From positions 5,017,001-5,081,000 of the forward strand of contig NZ_CP120233.1 of the NCBI RefSeq assembly GCF_030012985.1: DNA of 64,000 nucleotides, written 5' to 3'. The notes beneath the pieces are model-generated. The model was given only the letters and a program-made list of their open reading frames with translations, searched no databases and had not been told where the DNA came from. Made by a program: the position numbers and the translations under genes. The DNA comes from Microbulbifer sp. VAAF005. Its GTDB lineage: Bacteria > Pseudomonadota > Gammaproteobacteria > Pseudomonadales > Cellvibrionaceae. Positions 1 to 9,065 of the stretch are shown piece by piece; the first letter of the stretch is position 1, and every line of letters begins with the position of its first letter.

Positions 1-4
1 AAAA

Positions 5-1174
5 ATGTTAAAAAATTATTTATTATTTGGTTTGGTAGCGTTATTTGCTGGCTTGAGTTTGAGAGCCTATGCTGCTGATGATAAATTTTATAGCGCGGAA
101 CAGAAGATTGTAGAGCTAAAGGAAGAGTTTAATTTACCATCACTATCTGTTGCAATTGGACTTAACAATAGACTAACTTTTGCCCAAGCAGTAGGATATT
201 CCGATATTGAAAAGGATCTGGAAGCTAATACGGATACCCAATATTCGGTTGGCAGCTTGTCTAAACCAATGACTGGCTTGGCTGTGGCCCGGTTAGTTGC
301 TACTGGGAAACTGGACTTGCGACAGCCAGTAAGTGATTATCTGGAGCGTCCTCAATATACGTCGAAATTTAGTATTGCTGAGCTTGCGGCACACACTGCT
401 GGAGTGCCACACGATACTCCTGAGAGAGATTTAGCTGAGTTCATTGATGTAAAGGATCATCAACGTCCTATGGATGCGTTTTACGTATTCGATAAACATC
501 CTCTTTTATTTGAACCTGGAACCGGGCAGCACTATTCATCAAATGGATACATATTGCTATCTGCTGTTATCGAGGAGGCATCTTCAAAAGGATATGTCGA
601 TTATCTTAGCTCTGAGGTCTGGGATCGTTTGGGAATGAAGGCTACTGAACTGGATACCTCTTTTGCCGGACAGGAGAGTGAAGCAACTTACTATTCCAGT
701 GTGAACAAAGAAGGATTACATGTTCGCTCGCTCGACAAGCGAGATAGGAGTTTCCTTTTTGGTGGTGGAGGTTTTATTTCAACACCAACTGATCTAGTGC
801 GAATGGCTCAAGCCACCTATGGAGTAGGGTATCTGTCAGTAGAGGCCCTACAAGCGCTTTCAATGCCGGTAAAATTGCGTAGTGGCGAGATCAATGAGGA
901 AAAATACTCACTTGGTTGGAGGGTGGCTAGTGTCAAGCTAGGAAAGGATGATAAGTCATGGTTAGCGCTGCATCATGGTGGAGTGACTGATAATGCTGCT
1001 ACGGCTTACCTTTTAGTTGTTCCTGAATGCAAAGCTTCAATAGCTTTTGCGACTAATTATGTGCCAGGTCAGTTCTGGCGCATGAGGGGGCGTATTGCGT
1101 CAATCTTGAAGGAATATATTGATATTCAAAGTTGTGACCGTTGGAGCTTTGCTCAGTCTTCAGTGGATGCTTAG
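5..1174 (+). CDS. Secreted beta-lactamase-fold serine hydrolase
   Basis: A 389-residue protein of the class C beta-lactamase/penicillin-binding (S12) fold. An N-terminal signal peptide (about residues 1-23, ending AYA) predicts a periplasmic or secreted enzyme. The catalytic SxxK tetrad is SLSK (Ser84, Lys87). The second motif is YSSNGY in the middle of the chain, and an HHGG near the C-terminus takes the place of the KTG box. Family members include esterases, DD-peptidases and amidases, so the substrate cannot be read from sequence, and true beta-lactamase activity is not implied. The gene starts at the very edge of the window, so its upstream signals cannot be seen. The next gene lies 438 bp away and no operon is apparent. 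Confidence 0.85.
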   Translation: MLKNYLLFGLVALFAGLSLRAYAADDKFYSAEQKIVELKEEFNLPSLSVAIGLNNRLTFAQAVGYSDIEKDLEANTDTQYSVGSLSKPMTGLAVARLVATGKLDLRQPVSDYLERPQYTSKFSIAELAAHTAGVPHDTPERDLAEFIDVKDHQRPMDAFYVFDKHPLLFEPGTGQHYSSNGYILLSAVIEEASSKGYVDYLSSEVWDRLGMKATELDTSFAGQESEATYYSSVNKEGLHVRSLDKRDRSFLFGGGGFISTPTDLVRMAQATYGVGYLSVEALQALSMPVKLRSGEINEEKYSLGWRVASVKLGKDDKSWLALHHGGVTDNAATAYLLVVPECKASIAFATNYVPGQFWRMRGRIASILKEYIDIQSCDRWSFAQSSVDA

Positions 1175-1612
1175 TACCTACCGCTTGATTTCAGCCAAGG
1201 TAGCCTGTGCAGTACCACTATGTATCCATGATACTACTGGATATGGGAGCGATTCACTATAGCATTTGAGCTAGAAAATATTTCCAAAACTTGTCTTTAG
1301 GGAGAGAGAGAGGCTTTTACCACCTAAAGCTTGATAAAGTGACTGCATTGAGAGTCGAGGTATTTTGGTAAAGCGTATTGGCCCCTAAGGGAGTTGGTGG
1401 TAGTTTATTTAACTTACTAAATACAGACGGCTTTTTATTCCTAAAGCGCAATAGCTTCATGTTTAGTTTTGATTTCTGACCTTAAACAAAAAGGATAACT
1501 TACTGTTCCGTGGTTAAAATGAATCGAGCTAGCTAAACTAATATTACTGGCAGCAGGGCCAATCAGGTTAAATAGATACGATACCTGCGAAACACTCCAG
1601 AAAACGGTTGAT
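1175..1612. other. Intergenic region, no gene seen
   Basis: 438 bp of AT-rich DNA between the serine hydrolase and the permease. Short open frames here have no recognisable product and no good ribosome binding site. No clear promoter or terminator was identified. Confidence 0.5.
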
Positions 1613-3100
1613 ATGGGTCGTGCCAAAGGCGGGAAAAAACGCGTTTCTCTGTTGAGTGCTACGCTGCTTAGTGCCACCTGTATGATAGGTTCGGGTTGGT
1701 TGTTCAGTGCACAACTTACTGCAAACTATGCCGGTAATTGGGCTTTTGGAGCTTGGATATTAGCGGCACTTTTGGTCTTGATGGTAGGTTTGTGTCTAAG
1801 TCGGGTAGTTGCATTTTATCCGGTTCGTGGGGCTCTAGCACAGTCTAGTGCACTGTCACACAATAGCATCTTTGGGATGCCATTTGCGTTCGCTAACTGG
1901 TTTGGCACATTAATGGTTGTTGCAACCGAGGCGCAGGCAACAACCCAATACCTCTCGTCTGCAATAGATTCTTCTTTGTTAATTGATAATCATACCTTGA
2001 CCCCATGGGGAAAGGTATTGGCTTTAAGTATTCTTTTTATATACTTGGTAATTAACTATTATGGAATACGATTTCTTGCCAAGATCAATAATGTTATTAC
2101 TGTACTAAAAATATTTACACCGACATTTGCAATAATCGTATTGTTAATAGTTGTATTTAGTAACGATACAAGTGGGTCAAATTTCTCAGTTGACCCTAGT
2201 CAGGAATTTGGCTTCAAAAGTGCTTTTTCAGCAGTTATTGGGGCGGGTTTAATTTACTCGTTTAATGGCTTTCAGATCAGTGTTGCATTTGCCAGTGAAA
2301 TAAAACATCCAAAACGTAATATTCCTTTGGCCGTCACTTTTTCAATTGCAATCATGACGCTCGTTTATCTGGCATTACAATACGCTTTTATGGCGTCAGT
2401 ACCGAATGACCTCCTGGTGGAAAATGGTGGGTGGAAAGGAATTAATTTTGACTCACCGCTTTTGGACTTGGCGACGCTGCTTGGATTGCATTTTCTTGCG
2501 ATGGTACTACTTGCTGACAGTGTAATAAGCCCCTCTGCATCTGGATATACCTATTTGGGAGCATCGTCGAGAATTCTATTTGCAATGGCCTCAGTAGGAC
2601 AAATGCCACGATGGCTGGCTGTTTTAGATCCTATACACAATTTATCAAGACGCTCGATGCTCACTAATTGGCTGATAGCTGCAGTTGTACTTGCCCATGC
2701 TGATAGCTGGGCGGCTTTAATGGTGATCGTTTCTGGATATCATATTGTTGGATATATGGCAGCTCCCATTAGTATGGGAGCATTGGAGCCCAAGCTAAGA
2801 AATTTTGGAGTAGTCGTTTTTGCTCTGCTGGGGATACTAATGACAACGATAACCTCATCATCTTCATTGTTGTTGGTTTGTGTATCTTTGTCTATTTTAA
2901 TTTGTATTTATGCATCACTACATGTGGTCAGTATTGGGTTGAAAAAGCTGGCAGTGCTTGTTCTTCCATTTGTTATTTACTTGTGGCTTCTATATTTTTT
3001 CCAATATGAATGGTTGGTTTTGGCTTTTTCTGCTGTCTTTTATTTGCTGATATCTTCAAAACCGTATGTGAGATTTTGCAGGGTATATAATAAATTGTGA
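1613..3100 (+). CDS. APC-superfamily amino acid permease
   Basis: A 495-residue polytopic inner-membrane protein with about 12 hydrophobic segments. The N-terminus carries the consensus of the amino acid/polyamine/organocation transporters: a basic stretch (GGKKR), a helix, then IGSGW at residues 25-29, which forms part of the substrate-binding unwound helix 1. A second family feature is the SEIKHPKRNIP stretch at about residues 226-236, resembling the E-x-x-x-P-x-R-x-x-P loop of APC carriers. It probably takes up an amino acid or related amine by proton or sodium symport. The ATG at 1613 fits the start of the family alignment although the upstream ribosome site is weak. It stands alone; the neighbouring gene is convergent. 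Confidence 0.85.
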   Translation: MGRAKGGKKRVSLLSATLLSATCMIGSGWLFSAQLTANYAGNWAFGAWILAALLVLMVGLCLSRVVAFYPVRGALAQSSALSHNSIFGMPFAFANWFGTLMVVATEAQATTQYLSSAIDSSLLIDNHTLTPWGKVLALSILFIYLVINYYGIRFLAKINNVITVLKIFTPTFAIIVLLIVVFSNDTSGSNFSVDPSQEFGFKSAFSAVIGAGLIYSFNGFQISVAFASEIKHPKRNIPLAVTFSIAIMTLVYLALQYAFMASVPNDLLVENGGWKGINFDSPLLDLATLLGLHFLAMVLLADSVISPSASGYTYLGASSRILFAMASVGQMPRWLAVLDPIHNLSRRSMLTNWLIAAVVLAHADSWAALMVIVSGYHIVGYMAAPISMGALEPKLRNFGVVVFALLGILMTTITSSSSLLLVCVSLSILICIYASLHVVSIGLKKLAVLVLPFVIYLWLLYFFQYEWLVLAFSAVFYLLISSKPYVRFCRVYNKL

Positions 3101-3200
3101 TTTCACAAGGCGTATTTTCACTTTGTAAATATTGTGTTCTATTTAATGGGGGGTATGTGCACTTGGAGATTTTGGATTTGATTCCAGGTGCACAGAGGAG

Positions 3201-4571
3201 TTAATCAGATATTGGCAAACCGCTGGGTACTGAATCGGGAATATTCTCACTTAGATCAAGGCTATTTGGATCGGTCAATGCTTTCAGAAATTCTACGATA
3301 TCAGAAACCTCACTTGCAGACATATTGGCGGGTCTTAACAGGGGTTCTCGTAGTGCGGCTTGTGCTATCGATCCAGTCCGAGCTGGGCTGTTCATTACGG
3401 TAAAGTCTATTTCATCTAAATCGGTTCGAGAAGGTAATATGGCCTGGCTTTGATCATAGGTCATTAAGGAGAGAACAGGATTGTTATAGTGATTTACAAT
3501 GCTCTCAAGAGTTGTATAAGCACCAGAGTGCCCATAGGGCGCGGTTAATTCAATATTTCGTAATGATGGCGTGCGGAATTTAAAGCGATCTGCACTATTA
3601 CCTGAGACTCGTTCTCGGCCAAAATCTTCAAGCCCGTCTGAGAATCCCTCTGTGTTATCTCCCAAGCCAGGGCCAATTTGCGGCATAGCGATAGCATGAA
3701 ATAGATTGTCTGTTTGGAGTGGGCCGGCATGGCAGATTGCACAGCCTTTATCATTAAATAGCGCCATGCCGCGTAAAGCAGCTTCGCTCATTGCATCTTC
3801 ACCTCTTAATTGCTGATCGAATGGCGAATTAAGAGCTTGCCAAGCGCTAATTTCAAAGGCTGCAATAGCATTGGCAGCCATGACAAATGTTATATCGCTT
3901 TGGGTTTCCACATTTTCCGGATAAGCCGCCGCAAAAAATTCAAAGTAACCAGGAATATCACGAAGTCTCTTAGCGAGTAATTCCCATACGCCGTCTTCAC
4001 CAGCAAGTTTGCCCTCTGCTACAGCGATAGAAATTTCGTTTTCTTCATCTTGCCCTGCCATTTCAGTTGCCGAGGTAACTGGAAACATAGCTTGGACTGA
4101 GACTATATTTTCCAGGCCAAGAGGTAAATCTGACCCGGCAGGACTGCTAAAGCCAGATTCTTCGTTGAGATCTATAGCAACACGTCCATCATGGAATAGA
4201 TGCTGTACATTACCGCGTCCCAGGTTGAAAAGCCCTTGAGAGTTGCGTTCGACACGTTGGACTATAGCGTCATTGCTAATACCAGTATCGCGTAGATTCC
4301 CTAATCCCTGCCCACCTTCCCCCACCGGCAGGGAAAGAGCATCACCGGTATGAGTGGATGGGTGATGGCACGTTGCACATGAAATATTTCGATTTCCACT
4401 TAGCTCCTTATCAAAAAAAAGCAACTTCCCTAGTTCAATTTGCTCCGCAGTCCCCATTTCAATTCCTCCTGGCTCTCCGGGTGGGGGAGGTGTGGGTTGG
4501 GCTTGACTATAAATACTAAATATCAATAGAAATATGAGTATCTTATATTTGATAAAGATTTCAATGCTCAT
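3201..4571 (-). CDS. Di-haem cytochrome c peroxidase / MauG-like protein
   Basis: A 456-residue periplasmic protein with a hydrophobic signal segment (residues 1-25, ending SQAQ) followed by a Pro-rich linker. Two CxxCH haem-attachment sites are visible: CATCH at residues 65-69 and CAICH at about 276-280. This is the arrangement of bacterial di-haem cytochrome c peroxidases and MauG-type proteins, which either reduce hydrogen peroxide or oxidise a protein substrate. The C-terminal part contains TAPYGHSGAYTTL, a typical segment of these proteins. The ATG at 4571 is preferred to the in-frame TTG just upstream because AAGGA lies 8 bp before it. There are no mau neighbours, so the physiological substrate is unknown. 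Confidence 0.88.
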   Translation of the reverse strand: MSIEIFIKYKILIFLLIFSIYSQAQPTPPPPGEPGGIEMGTAEQIELGKLLFFDKELSGNRNISCATCHHPSTHTGDALSLPVGEGGQGLGNLRDTGISNDAIVQRVERNSQGLFNLGRGNVQHLFHDGRVAIDLNEESGFSSPAGSDLPLGLENIVSVQAMFPVTSATEMAGQDEENEISIAVAEGKLAGEDGVWELLAKRLRDIPGYFEFFAAAYPENVETQSDITFVMAANAIAAFEISAWQALNSPFDQQLRGEDAMSEAALRGMALFNDKGCAICHAGPLQTDNLFHAIAMPQIGPGLGDNTEGFSDGLEDFGRERVSGNSADRFKFRTPSLRNIELTAPYGHSGAYTTLESIVNHYNNPVLSLMTYDQSQAILPSRTDLDEIDFTVMNSPARTGSIAQAALREPLLRPANMSASEVSDIVEFLKALTDPNSLDLSENIPDSVPSGLPISD

Positions 4572-4887
4572 CAACCTGTTCCTTGTTTGTTGCAGTCTGG
4601 GACCAAAGCACCAATGAATTACCCTTTATATATGACATGGGGTACTAGCTGAAACGTCCTTAAATGGAAGCGGTTGACAAGAAATTGAAATATTTAATAT
4701 TACTTGGATTTTTATTGGTGATAAAAATTAAAACCAATATTTATTGCTGAAAAATAATCATTAATAAATTGAATAGTGAAGGGGGGATGTTGATGGTCAG
4801 ATTCTTGCTTTAGTTAAATGCTTGTCTAAGCATCTGCTCTCCAGGGAGTATATTACCAAGTAGTGAGCATGATGGATTTATCAACCA
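4572..4887. other. Intergenic region, no gene seen
   Basis: About 316 bp of AT-rich DNA upstream of the minus-strand cytochrome gene and downstream of the MOSC gene. It should hold the cytochrome promoter, but no convincing -35/-10 pair was seen on that strand. A TTGACA at 4674-4679 is on the + strand and faces no + strand gene. Confidence 0.4.
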
Positions 4888-5535
4888 TTAGAGCTTGGAT
4901 AGTCGTTTTGTAGCTTTTTCTTTCCACTCTTGGGATAACGGCTTTAGAGTACTTGCTATTTGGAGTACCTCCCTTGCATTAGAAAATTGCTTATCAAATA
5001 AAGCTCTGAACAATGATTGTACACTGACTGAGCCTGGAGCTTTAAATATCTTGTTAAATAGATCTCCGCTTTCAATATGGCCTTCCTCAATGACTCTAAA
5101 ATATACCCCACAGTTAAAGCTGCTAGTGAGAATCTTGGTTGCAAACCTATTTTCGAGGGCCATATTTAGCTTGAAGCAGGGTACTCTAGGTTGACTTACT
5201 TCTAGAATGCAGCTGCCAATGCGAAATTGCTCTCCAATATAGATCTCCTCTTCTTGGAGGCCGGCTATTGTTAAGTTCTCACCAAACAAGCCATATTTGA
5301 GTTCTTTTCTGCCTAACTGCTTCTTCCAAAAAGAGTGGTGATCAAAAGAAAATGCATATACTGCCATATCTTGACCGCCATGATTTTTCAAATCTGCCTG
5401 CTCATCTCCCTCAAGATTGCCTTTGCCTACAAAAACTTTACCCCGAACGGGATTTTTGAATATCCCTGTTGTGACGGTTTTACCCTTGTATTCAATGTCA
5501 ACTTTCTTGGATGTATTGATAGAAAGGAGTTTCAT
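4888..5535 (-). CDS. MOSC domain protein (YiiM-like)
   Basis: A 215-residue soluble protein of the MOSC (molybdenum cofactor sulfurase C-terminal) family, of the length of the YiiM subgroup. Recognisable segments are GVFKNPV-like (GIFKNPVRGKV), the ADLKNHGGQDMAVYAF region with the family HGG signature, GLFGENLTI, and QPRVPCFKL with the conserved cysteine. YiiM-type proteins use a molybdenum cofactor and reduce N-hydroxylated compounds such as 6-hydroxylaminopurine; that activity is known for the family and inferred here. The ATG at 5535 has AGGAG-like sequence on the same strand. It appears monocistronic. Confidence 0.88.
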   Translation of the reverse strand: MKLLSINTSKKVDIEYKGKTVTTGIFKNPVRGKVFVGKGNLEGDEQADLKNHGGQDMAVYAFSFDHHSFWKKQLGRKELKYGLFGENLTIAGLQEEEIYIGEQFRIGSCILEVSQPRVPCFKLNMALENRFATKILTSSFNCGVYFRVIEEGHIESGDLFNKIFKAPGSVSVQSLFRALFDKQFSNAREVLQIASTLKPLSQEWKEKATKRLSKL

Positions 5536-5754
5536 GTTTTCTCATTTTTGGAGAGTTCTTTGTCAGGTCCATATTTTAACAAAATATATTATTGAAGCAC
5601 AGCCTTCTAAGGTAAAAGAGTACTCATCTATTTATCGGTTGATACAATTTGCTTTACCTTTTCAACGTGTTAGAAAATATTGGGCGATAAGGTTAAACTC
5701 TTGCGTTTCTAGTGGGGGTAGTCTTACATGATATTTCTATTTTATGTATTTCTG

Positions 5755-6015
5755 TTAATGTGTTGAAGATTTTTCGCGGTACCAACGCCAGCGATCTTCT
5801 TCGTATTCATAGCAAATGTTATCGCAATGCTCCTTCTTATCTACACACCAATCTTGATTTTCATTATTTTTAATGCAGTCGTAATAGCTATTTTTGCAGG
5901 TTTTTACACATCTGTTCCTCGCTTCTCGATCATGAAGCTCGCCAGCTCTAGCGTATGTATGGAAGTAAGGTGTTAGAATGATTATAGTCGCTAACAGATA
6001 AGCTCGTTTTGACAT
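5755..6015 (-). CDS. Small secreted Cys-rich protein
   Basis: An unrecognised protein of about 86 residues. The preferred start is the ATG at 6015, because the following residues form a classic signal peptide (MSKRAYLLATIIILTPYF, then cleavage near ARAG). The mature part is about 60 residues with six cysteines in the order C-x3-C-x6-C, then C-x6-C-x3-C, and a charged tail rich in Glu, Arg and Trp. The regular spacing suggests three disulfides or a metal site after export. It is preceded on the same strand by the patatin gene but separated from it by a strong palindrome, so it is probably transcribed separately. Function unknown. Confidence 0.6.
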   Translation of the reverse strand: MSKRAYLLATIIILTPYFHTYARAGELHDREARNRCVKTCKNSYYDCIKNNENQDWCVDKKEHCDNICYEYEEDRWRWYREKSSTH

Positions 6016-6160
6016 GATTAAAGTGTCGACCAAGTTAATTTTTTGAACGATAGTGTCATTGGCTTTGCTTCAGTGAGAAACCTTATATTTTTTTGAAATA
6101 TTTATTTTTTATTGGTGAGGTGATTGTTAAGTTGTTTTCCAGTTTGGGGGCTCTCTGATT

Positions 6161-6208
6161 AAACTTATAGCGGCGACTCAAAGTACTTTGAGTCGCCGCT
6201 ATAAGTTT
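6161..6208. terminator. Perfect 48-bp palindrome between genes
   Basis: The 24-base arm at 6161-6184 is followed immediately by its exact reverse complement at 6185-6208, with no spacer. The centre reads AAGTACTT and the arms are GC-rich in the middle (AGCGGCGACTC). It lies 34 bp beyond the patatin stop codon and upstream of the small secreted gene, so a transcription terminator for the patatin gene is the likely role. There is no long U tract on the minus strand. Confidence 0.6.
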
Positions 6209-6241
6209 CGGATAATTGTCCTTTGTTAGCCGGGTGAGCTT

Positions 6242-7402
6242 TTATCCATTGGCGGTGGCCAGCTGGTCAATTACCTGCTGTATCGTTTCTCCATTGTTTT
6301 TGATGAGTCGATCTGAGTGAATTTTGAGAGAATCAATATTGTCGTAGTCGAATAGACCGACATGTGGCTCCGTCACCTCCACATTGAGATAGTTGTACTT
6401 AACTTTTACATTGTCAGAAAGAAGCTTGGCAATTTCCAGTGCATGGATCTGCTGCTCATCCATTGATCTCTGAACACTGGAGATGGCATCTCGCGTCCAC
6501 TGTATTATGCCCCAGTTCTTTAAGTCTTTATATTTAACTTTTGAACTAGTTAGTGGTGAGGTTCCAGAGCCAAGAATTAATATATAGTAGTTCTTGTGAG
6601 GGAACTCCTTGATAATGTCCAGAAGCGCTACACTTGCAGGGTTGTTAGCTGAAATACCTGCATCCGCAAAATATTTGTGATCTATCTCATTGCTATCAGC
6701 CATAAATCCGACGGGAGGGAATAACGAAACCCCACTAACAGCAGCCGTAACCAACTGATAAAGACTGTTGGTGGGAAGTGCGCTAGTATCTTCTCCCCGG
6801 TTTTTGAAGAGGTGAAGCTCACCGGTATTTACACTGAGAGAAGGAATAATCACATAGTTTTTCAGGTCGGTGAAATTCAGCTCGGGTGTATAGTGCTTCT
6901 CCAGTACCTTATGAAGGCGACGACCCAGATATTTGGGTGAGAAGAGGCCGGAGCCCGTTAAGAGTTTATGATACCAGGGGGTGGAGAATAAGTAGTTACT
7001 CTTTGCCTTGTACAAGTCAATGAGCAGGTCTGTTTTGGAATCAATGTCAGCATAATTTCTAGCCAGATGAGAAGATCGGACATTCAATCCGGTAACGATG
7101 ACCGCTCCTGTTGACACACCACTGAATACATCAAAGAGCTCGTCAACTGGCTGTCCGAGAGCTTCCTCCAAATGCTTGATGACGTAGAGTGGAATAAGTC
7201 CACGAATACCACCGCCATCAACAACTAGAATATTAATCGTGTCTTTATCTCTTAAATGACTGCGTATCGTATTCTCATTGTCACCCACTGGTGAGTGATA
7301 AAATGTTGCGCTCGCTGTAAGGATATAGTTATACAGATAGGCGCAGACAGTAAAGATCACGATGATCACTGTACAGATAACAAGAATATAACCGAGTTCC
7401 AT
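6242..7402 (-). CDS. Membrane-anchored patatin-like phospholipase
   Basis: A 386-residue lipid acyl hydrolase. An N-terminal transmembrane helix (residues 4-30) anchors it to the inner membrane. The patatin core follows: the oxyanion-hole glycine motif GGGIRG at residues 63-68, the nucleophile elbow GVSTG at 95-99 with Ser97, and the catalytic Asp in DAGISANNP near residue 246. All catalytic elements are intact, so it should be an active phospholipase A-type enzyme acting on membrane lipids. Patatins occur as housekeeping lipases and as effectors of anti-phage systems. No nucleotide cyclase or other defence gene adjoins it, so a stand-alone lipase is more likely. Confidence 0.88.
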   Translation of the reverse strand: MELGYILVICTVIIVIFTVCAYLYNYILTASATFYHSPVGDNENTIRSHLRDKDTINILVVDGGGIRGLIPLYVIKHLEEALGQPVDELFDVFSGVSTGAVIVTGLNVRSSHLARNYADIDSKTDLLIDLYKAKSNYLFSTPWYHKLLTGSGLFSPKYLGRRLHKVLEKHYTPELNFTDLKNYVIIPSLSVNTGELHLFKNRGEDTSALPTNSLYQLVTAAVSGVSLFPPVGFMADSNEIDHKYFADAGISANNPASVALLDIIKEFPHKNYYILILGSGTSPLTSSKVKYKDLKNWGIIQWTRDAISSVQRSMDEQQIHALEIAKLLSDNVKVKYNYLNVEVTEPHVGLFDYDNIDSLKIHSDRLIKNNGETIQQVIDQLATANG

Positions 7403-7973
7403 TTCCGCACCTATCAGGTATTGACGCTACATGGGTATAGACACTGAATCTTCGAGGTTGACCAATCAGAGGAGACTGGTTTTGTAAAGCGTGGAGTCGG
7501 TGAAAAATCTATGTGATATTAATTCTTATGGGTTTAGTGGTCCCTAGTTTTTTATTTTTATTGGGAGATTTTTGTGAGAAAAAGGTGCGCTTTTAAGGTT
7601 GGCGCGTCTTATTTTTAGTTTTCTGGTAATGATTATTTCGTATATCGATTTTTTCGAAATTATCGATATATTGAAGGTGGATGATTAGTTTTCCAAATTT
7701 ATAAGATGACTATTTAGTTGTTTTCTGTAGATGAGGCGCTTGGTGAGGATTTATCCTAATTTTGAGTAATGTAGATTCCAGGAATAGGGCGTACTTATGT
7801 ATTAACTTATTGATTTTTGTTATCTTTTATTTGACTGCAGGTTCCGATTTTAGCTGATTTTTACACCATAAAGCTTTGATCCTGAGGGAGGTCTTTCCTA
7901 TCTGGCCGGCCTCAATTTAATTGATATGAGAGGTTCATATGTATACATTTTGGTATCTGTGCCTCTCAGTACG
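7403..7973. other. 571-bp AT-rich intergenic region
   Basis: No gene is supported here. The only structure noted is an inverted repeat, TATATCGAT at 7641-7649 with ATCGATATA at 7662-7670, enclosing a loop with TTTCGAAA-like sequence. It could be an operator or weak hairpin. The region should include the promoter of the leftward patatin gene. Confidence 0.4.
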
Positions 7974-8552
7974 CTAATGTGTGAATCTTTCAGGCTGAGC
8001 TAGTGGCGGCTTCAGCAGGGGGGAGTGCTTCTTAAAAGTGGTGAGCAAGGATTTAGCTTCCTTAAGATTAAGCAAATGCTCTCTAAAGGAATTGGCTCCA
8101 GCATTAACTCCCAGAGAAATCAGTTTCATTATTACGGTGAAAGCTAACTCGGATTTTAGGTAGGGTGTAAATGCGAGGAATGCATTAAATATTGATTGAT
8201 GAACTCTGTTTAGTAGTTCTTGTATCTCGGGATTATTGGTTGATATTTTTTCTGCCTTTTTTTCAAAGGCTTTTAGTTGGTTGACATACTCTGAAAACAA
8301 CCTGAGATTGAACACTACTGTTTTATGTTCTTTATAGCCGGCAATGATAGTGCTAAGTGCATCATTGGTCTTTCTTAGGGCAATATAATCAGTTCTTGAT
8401 AGGTCAGTATACGAGTTAGAGAGGTAGTTGATCGTATCTCTCCGTAACTGACAAAACTCAAATAAGTGCTGATCATGTTTCTTCACCTCCAGAAGTTGGT
8501 ACATTTTGGTGAAAATGAAAGCTAGAGCAATTGCGGGCAATAGATAGAGCAC
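7974..8552 (-). CDS. Unknown membrane-anchored protein
   Basis: A 192-residue protein I do not recognise. One hydrophobic helix at residues 1-16 anchors it; the rest is helical and charged, with a second moderately hydrophobic stretch around residues 128-150 (AFTVIMKLISLGV). The start is a GTG at 8552, overlapping by one base the TAG stop of the preceding gene (TAGTG), which indicates translational coupling. The two products therefore probably act together. Nothing in either sequence shows an enzymatic motif. A phage spanin or holin pair was considered, but no phage gene is nearby. Confidence 0.6.
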   Translation of the reverse strand: MLYLLPAIALAFIFTKMYQLLEVKKHDQHLFEFCQLRRDTINYLSNSYTDLSRTDYIALRKTNDALSTIIAGYKEHKTVVFNLRLFSEYVNQLKAFEKKAEKISTNNPEIQELLNRVHQSIFNAFLAFTPYLKSELAFTVIMKLISLGVNAGANSFREHLLNLKEAKSLLTTFKKHSPLLKPPLAQPERFTH

Positions 8553-8866
8553 TACTCAAACTCCTTTTCATTAACTGGCTTTCTAGGCGCGGCTTTTCTG
8601 GTCGGGGGCGAATAAGAGAAGGCATTATCCATCAGCTTTAAAAACCTATCCCTATATTCTTTATTATCTGCTGCAAGCCGGTCAATTTCAACTTGGCGGT
8701 CCTTTAGGCGACCACTGTACATCCAGAAAAGCAGGTAATGTGCAAAGATGAAAAATATGACAAAGAGGCCATTCTTTAGCCCCATATTTTGAACAAACTG
8801 GAGTATATCTTTGAGGATATCAGTCATGTAGTCCCTTACTTCTGATTTTGACAGCTCCTCATGCAT
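8552..8866 (-). CDS. Small membrane protein with coiled coil
   Basis: A 104-residue unrecognised protein. An amphipathic N-terminus is followed by one transmembrane helix (about residues 33-51, FVIFFIFAHYLLFWMY), a charged coiled-coil stretch (residues 53-77) and a basic, Pro-rich tail. The stop codon overlaps the GTG start of the next gene, so the two form a two-gene operon. The topology suggests a single-pass inner-membrane protein with a cytoplasmic or periplasmic coiled coil that could pair with its neighbour. Function unknown. Confidence 0.6.
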   Translation of the reverse strand: MHEELSKSEVRDYMTDILKDILQFVQNMGLKNGLFVIFFIFAHYLLFWMYSGRLKDRQVEIDRLAADNKEYRDRFLKLMDNAFSYSPPTRKAAPRKPVNEKEFE

Positions 8867-9065
8867 TTTTAACTATTGAGACTCTTGATTCAACTTGGTT
8901 TAACCTTGAACAGCAATTTTGGTACTTGTGTCTTGTTTGCTGTTGTTTAAATCCTGGGAATGGCCTTAGTGAGATCGGGGGGTGCTCGACTGCAGGGCAA
9001 GCCGCTCCTCTGTTGGGCTGTTAGTCTAAGTATGAGGGGGCTGAAATGGTAAACTGGTTTCCACT

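Noticed and set aside
1441..1677. Open frame of 78 codons on the minus strand
   Set aside because: Overlaps the permease start, lacks a ribosome site and has no protein-like pattern; treated as chance.
4674..4700. TTGACA with AT-rich downstream sequence as a promoter
   Set aside because: It points rightwards, where the next gene is on the opposite strand, and spacing to a -10 is poor.
6242..7402. Patatin as a CBASS or other anti-phage effector
   Set aside because: No CD-NTase, ubiquitin-like cap genes or other defence genes adjoin it; its N-terminal membrane helix and isolated position fit a stand-alone lipase better.
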